Below, in pieces: positions 1-4,293 of a stretch of 5,284 bases of DNA. The position numbers and the translations under genes were made by a program. Each line of letters begins with the position of its first letter. Position 1 is the first letter of the stretch. The notes under the pieces were generated by a model. That model ran no database searches. It was not told the DNA's origin and worked only from the letters and a program-made list of their open reading frames with translations. Source of the stretch: Marinilabiliales bacterium (GTDB lineage Bacteria > Bacteroidota > Bacteroidia > Bacteroidales > F082); NCBI GenBank assembly GCA_002869465.1, contig PKSW01000119.1, forward strand, positions 1 through 5,284. Reading direction: 5' to 3'.

Positions 1-361
1 CAATCAAAAATACTATTACGACCAGGGCGTGTATTATGCACCGTCTGATAATGGATATACTGTAGTACAGGCACCTGTCGGAGCTACTGTTTCTGAATTA
101 CCTCCTAAAACTGAAACTATCATGATTAACGAAACCACCAATAATTATTATTATGGAGGTACCTATTATGAAAAAAGTGAGGACGGATATACCGTGGTCC
201 CTCCTACTGCAGGCGCGGTTGTTGAAAAACTACCGGAAGGTGGCGAAGAAGTAAGAATAGGTGACGTGACCTATGTTAAAGTTGAAGATGTTTATTACCA
301 ACCCATTGTTCAGGATGGTGAAAATATGTATGAAGTAGTAGATGTAGAGCCGGCCGAATAA
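1..361 (+). CDS. DUF6515-like Tyr/Val-rich repeat protein, 3' end only
   Basis: The frame is open from the first base to TAA at 359-361, giving 119 visible codons. The N-terminus lies outside the window; a GTG at 29 is an internal Val codon, not a likely start. The protein consists of tandem units of about 44 residues. Unit 1 starts near residue 4 and unit 2 near residue 49, both with a YYY...G.YY opening, then GYTVV (18-22 and 62-66), GAxV (27-30 and 71-74) and LP (33-34 and 77-78). A degenerate third unit begins at VYY (97-99). The tail is acidic. This YYYxGGxYY / GYxVVxxPxGAxVxxLP pattern is what I recall of DUF6515, a family of unknown function common in Bacteroidetes and usually exported; no signal peptide can be checked here. 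It is convergent with the cytochrome bd operon, so no functional link is implied. Confidence 0.8.
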   Translation, partial: NQKYYYDQGVYYAPSDNGYTVVQAPVGATVSELPPKTETIMINETTNNYYYGGTYYEKSEDGYTVVPPTAGAVVEKLPEGGEEVRIGDVTYVKVEDVYYQPIVQDGENMYEVVDVEPAE

Positions 362-364
362 ATG

Positions 365-401
365 CTGATGCAGTAATTTTGATTTAAAATTACTGCATCA
401 G
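365..401. terminator. Perfect 16-bp hairpin between convergent genes
   Basis: Arms at 365-380 and 386-401 are exact reverse complements over 16 bp, with a 5-nt loop (GATTT). The stem begins 3 nt after the stop of the plus-strand gene. The outer half is mixed GC (CTGATGCAG) and the inner half is AT. No T-run follows on either strand, so it is not a textbook Rho-independent terminator. Its position between two converging units still makes bidirectional termination or mRNA 3'-end protection the most likely role. Confidence 0.65.
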
Positions 402-468
402 AACTTCTCACTTACAGCATTTAACCCGACCGTTTGTACTTGTTAAATCCAATGTAATTATGAATGAC

Positions 469-573
469 CTATAAATAGTTCACCCTTTTCAAAATATATT
501 TGATCAGTTGGAAAGTAGCAAATATCAATACCGGCCAACTAATTAACCATATAACAGCTTCTAAATAACTCAT
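469..573 (-). CDS. 34-aa single-span membrane protein, candidate CydX/CydS-type subunit
   Basis: ATG is at 573-571 and TAG at 471-469, 19 nt after the cydB stop. The 34 residues start MSYLEAVIWL and continue through SWPVLIFATF (12-21). Residues 6-24 form one hydrophobic span containing Trp9, Trp13 and Pro14, and the only acidic residue is Glu5. The C-terminal part carries Lys25, Lys29 and Arg30, which predicts N-out/C-in topology by the positive-inside rule. The upstream region is A-rich with AAAGAAAG, as elsewhere in this operon. Cytochrome bd oxidases are known to carry tiny third subunits encoded after cydB (CydX, 37 aa in E. coli; CydS, 33 aa in Geobacillus). I see no clear sequence match to those, so the assignment rests on position, size and hydrophobic pattern. 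A chance ORF remains possible. Confidence 0.65.
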   Translation of the reverse strand: MSYLEAVIWLISWPVLIFATFQLIKYILKRVNYL

Positions 574-592
574 TTTTCTTTCTTTTTAATTT

Positions 593-1747
593 TTAATAGG
601 CCATCGTATCATTTTCTAGATCACTTTCGCTCACCTTCTTCTTACTCATCGATTTCCATGTATACCAGATGTATGCAATTACAAATGGAACCAATAGTGA
701 AACCCAGCTCATAGCAGTCAAAGTATATTTACTTGAAGATGCATTATAAATCGTTAAAGAACTTTGTAGATCGTATGTGGACGGATAAAATGCGGTATTG
801 TTAAATCCAGCCAGCATCAGCAAGGCAAATACTGTCAGAATGGTGCCGGCACCTGCAAACCAGATGCCTTTACCTGAAGTTTTAAATGCCCCCAGGAAAA
901 TTCCGTACAACACACCCACTAAGCCCAAGAGAAACAACACCAGTACCACCGGCATCTCAATTAAATTATGGAAATATTTAAAAGGTTCCATAAACACTTT
1001 TCCACTGGCAGCGTCCACTGCGAAACCCTCTTTTGTTAAAAGAAGCCCTGCAAAAAGCAGGAAAAATACGAGGAACATGCCGCTGCACAGCCTGACTATT
1101 TTTACCGATCGGCGTACGATATTCTCATTGTCAATATTATTAATGAAATATAACATGGCCAGCACGCGCGCCAGGAAAAATACGGCCAGTCCAAGCGCCA
1201 GGTTCGTAATATTTAAAGCAGCTTCCAGTCCATGTGTAGCTGTTTCCCAGCGGGAAATAACAGGGTCAGAAGCTATAGTGATGTTCATCCGGTCAACTGA
1301 AAATTCGGAGCCGGTAAAAAAAGTACCTACAGCAGCGCCTACCAGTATCGTTCCTAAAATACCATTGATCAACAAAAACACATCATAGGTTTTAGTTCCC
1401 AAAAAATTGTTTGCTTTTGTACGGTATTCATAAGATACTGCCTGGATAATGAAACTGAACAATATCAGCATCCACACCCAGTAAGCTCCTCCAAAACTCG
1501 TTGAGTAAAATAACGGGAATGATGCAAAAAATGCACCTCCGAAAGTAACGAGCGTTGTAAAAGTAAGGTCCCACTTTCTACCTATCGAATTAATCAGGAT
1601 GGACCTTTCCTTATCGGTTTTAGTAAGTTGTTTTAACAGGGTTTGTCCGCCCTGCACAAACATCAGGAATACAAGTATGGCGGCCAGTAGCGAAACGATG
1701 ATCCACCAGTAGCCTTGTAACATCGGGTATGATAAATTATTAAACAT
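593..1747 (-). CDS. cydB: Cytochrome bd quinol oxidase subunit II
   Basis: This 384-aa protein (E. coli CydB is 379 aa) is polytopic, with about nine hydrophobic spans from the one at 14-31 to the last at about 345-365. It pairs with CydA in the membrane to form the bd oxidase, which oxidises quinol (probably menaquinol here) and reduces O2 to water. The family block with GRKWD (56-60) and GGAFFASFP (70-78) followed by SFGGAY is intact. Asp60 matches the conserved Asp58 of E. coli CydB in the proton path. The first helix has FVQGGQTLL (30-38) where E. coli has an Asp-containing DGFD-type segment; as I recall, this is usual in Bacteroidetes CydB. The start overlaps the end of cydA by 8 nt and has a strong Shine-Dalgarno, which suggests translational coupling. 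The tail is charged (KKK, then acidic). Confidence 0.98.
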   Translation of the reverse strand: MFNNLSYPMLQGYWWIIVSLLAAILVFLMFVQGGQTLLKQLTKTDKERSILINSIGRKWDLTFTTLVTFGGAFFASFPLFYSTSFGGAYWVWMLILFSFIIQAVSYEYRTKANNFLGTKTYDVFLLINGILGTILVGAAVGTFFTGSEFSVDRMNITIASDPVISRWETATHGLEAALNITNLALGLAVFFLARVLAMLYFINNIDNENIVRRSVKIVRLCSGMFLVFFLLFAGLLLTKEGFAVDAASGKVFMEPFKYFHNLIEMPVVLVLFLLGLVGVLYGIFLGAFKTSGKGIWFAGAGTILTVFALLMLAGFNNTAFYPSTYDLQSSLTIYNASSSKYTLTAMSWVSLLVPFVIAYIWYTWKSMSKKKVSESDLENDTMAY

Positions 1748-3269
1748 GGCTGCCTCCTTTCTCGGGTCCCTTTCTAATCTGGAAGACCATAATTTTTATT
1801 TCAGCAATTAATAAAACGGTAAATAATGCCAGGAACAGAAAAAATGTGGTTTGTACATTACCCACACTTAAATGGGAAGTAGCAGCACCAACCGGTAAAA
1901 TATCCTGTATGGTCCATGGTTGCCGACCTATTTCTGCTACCAGCCATCCCAATTCAGAAGCGATATATCCGAATAACAACGACCACACGGAAAGGCGCAG
2001 CACCCATTTATGTTTTTCCAGTTTATTTTTCATGCTGGCGTATAATAGCCAGGCGAACAAAGCAATAAAAAACAAACCAAAGCCCACCATGATGTGAAAT
2101 GAATAAAAGGTAAGCTTTACATGTGGAACCACTTCTTCTTTGTCCTGAAAAAATCCATAGCCAAAATGAGCATAATTTTCTTCAAACTCAATGTATTTCT
2201 GTTGGGCCAATTCCTTATCCCCTGCCTTTTTTGCCAATGTATAATCAGCCAGCGCCTGGATAGCGATACGGCCTTTTTCCATCCGCGTTTCGGTAGGTAA
2301 AATTCCCTGTGCCTCATTGCCGTTTAAAATATCATTTACCCCTGCTACAAAAGCATTCGGGTCTCTGTATGCCATGATCGACAGCATACTGGGAATCCTG
2401 ATGCCCTTGAAATTCGAATTATCTTTTCTGTTGTTTAAAAAACCAAAAGCATACAGATCCGCATTTTGTTCGCCATCATATAATCCTTCCATGGCCGCCA
2501 GTTTCATGGGCTGTTTTTGTGCTACATCATAGGCTGAACTGTCACCCGTAAATGCAACACAAACAGCAGATACTAAGCCAAAAACAGAAGCGATCAGGAT
2601 GCTTTGCTTGGCAAATAACAGGTGCCGTTTCTTTAGCAGGTACCACGCGCTTACAGCAATCACAAACAAAGAACCTATCACGTATGCTTGCGATATAGTG
2701 TGTGTAAATTTAAAAATGGCTGTTGATGATAAAGCCACATCAAAAAAGCTGATCATTTCATTGCGGGCTGTATCCATATTGAATTTAGTACCTACCGGGT
2801 TTTGCATCCAGGCATTGGCTACCAATATCCACAATGCAGATAAATTAGACCCAAACGCCACCAGCCAGGAGGACATCATGTGGAATTTCTTACTCACCCT
2901 GCCCCAGCCAAAAAACATGACCGCTATAAAGGTTGATTCTAAGAAAAAAGCTACTATCCCTTCGATGGCGAGCGGAGCTCCAAAGATATCACCCACTATC
3001 CATGAGTAATTCGACCAGTTGGTTCCGAATTCAAATTCGAGAATAATGCCCGTGGCCACGCCAATGGCAAAATTGATCCCGAATAATTTCATCCAGAACT
3101 TGGTCATGTTTTTCCACTTTTCATCACCGGTTTTGTAGTAAATTGAATGCATAAATGCCACAATGAACGACAAGCCCAGCGTAAGCGGTACAAAAAACCA
3201 ATGGTAGATGGCTGTTAAGGCGAATTGCGCCCGCGACCAATCGACCAGTTCTACGCTAAATTGTTCCAT
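1740..3269 (-). CDS. cydA: Cytochrome bd quinol oxidase subunit I
   Basis: This 509-aa catalytic subunit (E. coli: 522) binds haems b558, b595 and d and the quinol. Expected residues sit in recognisable blocks: His23 in TAIYHWFFVPLT (b595/d side), Glu103 and Glu111 in the APLAIEG...FFLEST block, His190 in FTHTISQA (b558 ligand), Lys256 and Glu261 in KLAAME (start of the quinol loop), Met394 in FHIMVG (b558 ligand), and Glu446 and Arg449 in VAEIGRQPW. Their E. coli counterparts are H19, E99, E107, H186, K252, E257, M393, E445 and R448. Lys/Glu to Met spacing is close to E. coli, so this is probably the long quinol-loop form. His392 sits where E. coli has Arg391. The ATG is 3 nt after the DUF4492 stop, and the 3' end overlaps cydB by 8 nt. 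There is no frameshift or missing block. Confidence 0.99.
   Translation of the reverse strand: MEQFSVELVDWSRAQFALTAIYHWFFVPLTLGLSFIVAFMHSIYYKTGDEKWKNMTKFWMKLFGINFAIGVATGIILEFEFGTNWSNYSWIVGDIFGAPLAIEGIVAFFLESTFIAVMFFGWGRVSKKFHMMSSWLVAFGSNLSALWILVANAWMQNPVGTKFNMDTARNEMISFFDVALSSTAIFKFTHTISQAYVIGSLFVIAVSAWYLLKKRHLLFAKQSILIASVFGLVSAVCVAFTGDSSAYDVAQKQPMKLAAMEGLYDGEQNADLYAFGFLNNRKDNSNFKGIRIPSMLSIMAYRDPNAFVAGVNDILNGNEAQGILPTETRMEKGRIAIQALADYTLAKKAGDKELAQQKYIEFEENYAHFGYGFFQDKEEVVPHVKLTFYSFHIMVGFGLFFIALFAWLLYASMKNKLEKHKWVLRLSVWSLLFGYIASELGWLVAEIGRQPWTIQDILPVGAATSHLSVGNVQTTFFLFLALFTVLLIAEIKIMVFQIRKGPEKGGSHV
1753..1760 (-). promoter_or_regulatory. Strong Shine-Dalgarno of cydB inside the cydA 3' end
   Basis: On the minus strand AAAGGAGG ends 5 nt before the cydB ATG (1747-1745). 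It also encodes the last Lys-Gly-Gly codons of CydA, so it is read in two ways. The stop of cydA lies 3 nt inside cydB (overlap 1740-1747). This is the only clear ribosome-binding site of this type in the window; the other genes have A-rich upstream regions. Confidence 0.85.
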
Positions 3270-3272
3270 ATG

Positions 3273-3482
3273 CTACTTTTTATTAATTAATTGTTCTTTT
3301 ACGTAATCACTTTTTTGTTCGTCGGTATCGAATTTTGTATTCAGAAAATCAGGGAAAAAGAAAATCTTTAACACGGCAAACATGATGAAGAGTTTGATCA
3401 GTATGATCAGCCATAGCTTTTTGCCCCACGAAGGCATATTTTTAAACCCATTGCGATAAAAACTGGCTATTTTTTTGATCAT
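3273..3482 (-). CDS. DUF4492 small membrane protein upstream of cydA
   Basis: I place the start at the ATG at 3482-3480, giving 69 aa. The frame stays open upstream to 3554, but that would overlap the DUF134 gene by 59 nt and add a charged, non-family N-terminus; the chosen start leaves a 13-nt gap. The protein opens with MIKKIASFYRNGFKNM, a basic amphipathic segment. One membrane span follows at about 23-43 (LWLIILIKLFIMF, then Lys39), then FFFPDFL (41-47) and a charged soluble tail ending near VKEQLI. This is the DUF4492 pattern. From memory, this family occurs in Bacteroidetes and some Campylobacterota immediately before cydA. Function is not established; the fixed position suggests an assembly factor or accessory subunit of the bd oxidase (inference). 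The stop is 3 nt from the cydA start. Confidence 0.9.
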   Translation of the reverse strand: MIKKIASFYRNGFKNMPSWGKKLWLIILIKLFIMFAVLKIFFFPDFLNTKFDTDEQKSDYVKEQLINKK

Positions 3483-3495
3483 CTCTTTTTCGCTT

Positions 3496-3945
3496 TTATT
3501 TGTCTTCCGTTTTTTCCCAGCAACAATTCCCATGTCCGAATCCTCCCGCGGCATTTAGTAAATTATTCGAATGACATTCCGGGCATTTGCTAACACGTGT
3601 GTCTATTTCCACTCTGAAAATATGTCCGCAATCCAAACAGCGAATGATGTTATTTTTAAAATGGACATTCCCACCGCTTATGGTCAGTATTTTTCCGAGG
3701 AACATAAAATCAGCCACTTTCTTCCTGGCTTTCCTTATCAGGCGGGTAAAGGTGGATCGGGAAATCTCAAGCTGATCAGCCGCTTCTTCGTGCGACAATC
3801 CCTCATGATCTGCTAATCTAAGTGCTTCGCATTCATCCAGCGAAAGTTTGATCTGCTCCAGGTTTCTTCCCGGTATGCCCATAGGTTTAAACTCCGTAAA
3901 AAGAGGAGGTTCATGTATAATTCTGTCGCTTTCCGGACGGGGCAT
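3496..3945 (-). CDS. DUF134 (UPF0251) helix-turn-helix protein with C-terminal zinc ribbon
   Basis: This 149-aa predicted DNA-binding protein is the first gene of the operon. It starts with the family's MPRP. It continues with FKPMGIP (19-25), LSLDECEALRLADHEGLSHEEAA (34-56) and LEISRSTFTRLIRKARKKVADFM (59-81), a sigma-70-region-4-like helix-turn-helix, then GKILTISGG (84-92). A C-terminal extension holds a zinc ribbon: Cys103-x2-Cys106 and Cys121-x2-Cys124. A Gly/His/Cys tail follows with His138, Cys141 and Cys142. DUF134 proteins are predicted regulators and are often found near NifX/NifB-like or Mrp-type proteins, none of which are here. The 13-nt gap to DUF4492 and the cydAB genes beyond suggest that it regulates cytochrome bd expression, possibly its own promoter (inference). 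The ATG at 3945-3943 fits the MPRP start and a short leader. Confidence 0.93.
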   Translation of the reverse strand: MPRPESDRIIHEPPLFTEFKPMGIPGRNLEQIKLSLDECEALRLADHEGLSHEEAADQLEISRSTFTRLIRKARKKVADFMFLGKILTISGGNVHFKNNIIRCLDCGHIFRVEIDTRVSKCPECHSNNLLNAAGGFGHGNCCWEKTEDK

Positions 3946-3973
3946 GCTGTTGGGTTTTTTGGTTTCAGCACTT

Positions 3974-4005
3974 CAAAAGTAATGCACATATGTTCATAAT
4001 GCAAG
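3974..4005 (-). promoter_or_regulatory. Bacteroidetes-type promoter of the DUF134-cyd operon
   Basis: On the minus strand TACTTTTG (3981-3974) is an exact match to the -7 consensus TAnnTTTG. CTTG (4005-4002) stands 20 nt upstream in the position of the -33 TTTG, with one mismatch. Transcription would start near 3969-3966, leaving a leader of about 20-25 nt before the DUF134 ATG. An 8-bp A-run (4023-4016 on this strand) lies just upstream and could act as an UP-like element. This is predicted from pattern only. Confidence 0.6.
3982..3997. promoter_or_regulatory. Operator-like 16-bp near-palindrome in the operon promoter
   Basis: ATGAACAT/ATGTGCAT (minus-strand reading) is a 16-bp palindrome with one mismatched pair. 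It fills most of the spacer between the -33 and -7 elements and touches the -7 box. A 7-bp direct repeat, TGCATTA, also occurs at 4003-3997 and 3986-3980, 17 bp apart. A protein bound here would block polymerase, so a repressor site is the simplest reading. The binder is unknown; the DUF134 protein is one candidate. Confidence 0.4.
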
Positions 4006-4071
4006 AGAAATGAGATTTTTTTTAACCATAGAAATACGCAAAGTCAGTGGGTGGTTTTAAGCAGTATTTTT

Positions 4072-4102
4072 TTTGAAATGAATGGTTTAATAGCTATATT
4101 TG
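4072..4102 (+). promoter_or_regulatory. Bacteroidetes-type promoter of the YCF48-like gene
   Basis: TTTG at 4072-4075 and TATATTTG at 4095-4102 are both exact matches to the -33 (TTTG) and -7 (TAnnTTTG) elements, with a 19-nt spacer inside the accepted 19-21 range. The start of transcription would fall near 4107-4110, giving an untranslated leader of about 185 nt. The leader carries the palindrome at 4121-4132, the heptamer arrays and the hairpin described below. Confidence 0.65.
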
Positions 4103-4120
4103 AGGGTGTTATTAAAATCC

Positions 4121-4132
4121 ATACACGTGTAT
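4121..4132. promoter_or_regulatory. 12-bp perfect palindrome just downstream of the predicted start site
   Basis: ATACACGTGTAT is its own reverse complement over all 12 bp. It lies roughly 12-25 nt after the predicted transcription start of the YCF48-like gene, a position where a bound repressor would block elongation or initiation. Palindromes of this length can occur by chance in AT-rich DNA, so the call is tentative. Confidence 0.3.
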
Positions 4133-4161
4133 ATGCAAATACTGATGATTAAATAAATAAT

Positions 4162-4196
4162 GAATACCGAATAACGAATGATGATATAAGAAGTAA
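4162..4196 (+). repeat. Left heptamer array (GAAT-type), reverse orientation
   Basis: Five consecutive 7-nt units each begin with GA, the first three with GAAT (GAATACC at 4162, GAATAAC at 4169, GAATGAT at 4176). The last two units, at 4183 and 4190, are degenerate. Read on the minus strand this is a TTC-phased array, the inverted counterpart of 4250-4291. By hand alignment, its reverse complement matches 4246-4280 at 25 of 35 positions without gaps. It is probably transcribed in the leader of the YCF48-like gene. Confidence 0.6.
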
Positions 4197-4214
4197 CATA
4201 AGAAGAATGTTACT
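4192..4214 (+). repeat. Perfect 8-bp stem-loop between the two heptamer arrays
   Basis: AGTAACAT (4192-4199) and ATGTTACT (4207-4214) are exact reverse complements with a 7-nt A/G-rich loop. The stem-loop lies inside the space between the inverted heptamer arrays, so leader RNA could fold as a small hairpin enclosed by a longer imperfect stem. No T-run follows it, so it is not an obvious terminator or attenuator. Confidence 0.5.
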
Positions 4215-4249
4215 ACCGAAGTTGCTTGTTTTACTAAAATTACCCATCC

Positions 4250-4291
4250 TTCGTACTTCAGAATTCGCTATTCAATATTCGAAATTCAAAA
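4250..4291 (+). repeat. Right heptamer array (TTC-type) ending 2 nt before the start codon
   Basis: Six consecutive 7-nt units all begin with TTC, at 4250, 4257, 4264, 4271, 4278 and 4285. The fourth base alternates strictly G, A, G, A, G, A, and five of six units end in A (consensus TTCRNNA; for example TTCGCTA then TTCAATA). The last unit ends at 4291 and the ATG of the YCF48-like gene is at 4294, so the array occupies its ribosome-binding region. The 19-nt segment 4263-4281 pairs imperfectly with 4161-4179, 15 of 19 positions. Confidence 0.75.
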
Positions 4292-4293
4292 TC

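Noticed and set aside
419..448. 7-bp inverted repeat ATTTAAC ... GTTAAAT after the 34-aa ORF
   Set aside because: The arms are short and AT-rich with a 16-nt loop and no T-run. It is too weak to call a terminator; the 16-bp hairpin at 365-401 is the better candidate.
798..1388. 196-codon plus-strand ORF inside cydB
   Set aside because: It lies fully antisense to a well-conserved cydB, its protein is Ser/Thr/Lys/Pro-rich with no domain pattern, and it has no ribosome-binding or promoter signal. It is a shadow of the minus-strand codons.
2117..2317. 66-codon minus-strand ORF in another frame of cydA
   Set aside because: It overlaps cydA codons completely and shows no family features.
2599..3009. 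136-codon plus-strand ORF inside cydA
   Set aside because: It is antisense to the most conserved part of cydA, and its composition is explained by the opposite strand. The same applies to the shorter plus-strand frames at 1846-2097 and 2317-2532.
3483..3554. Longer DUF4492 reading with a start at 3554
   Set aside because: The extra 24 residues are charged, not part of the family pattern, and overlap the DUF134 zinc-ribbon tail. The ATG at 3482 gives a family-length protein and a 13-nt gap.
3594..3601. ACACGTGT palindrome within the DUF134 gene, sharing its core with the palindrome at 4121-4132
   Set aside because: It lies inside conserved zinc-ribbon codons (Thr-Arg-Val region), and an 8-bp palindrome is expected by chance. 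I do not treat it as a second operator.
3813..4004. 63-codon minus-strand ORF overlapping the DUF134 start and its promoter
   Set aside because: It is out of frame with DUF134, would start within the predicted promoter, and its protein shows no recognisable features.
3946..4293. CRISPR array, tRNA or insertion-sequence ends in the intergenic region
   Set aside because: The repeats are 7-nt contiguous units without spacers, there is no cloverleaf, and there are no transposase remnants or target-site duplications.
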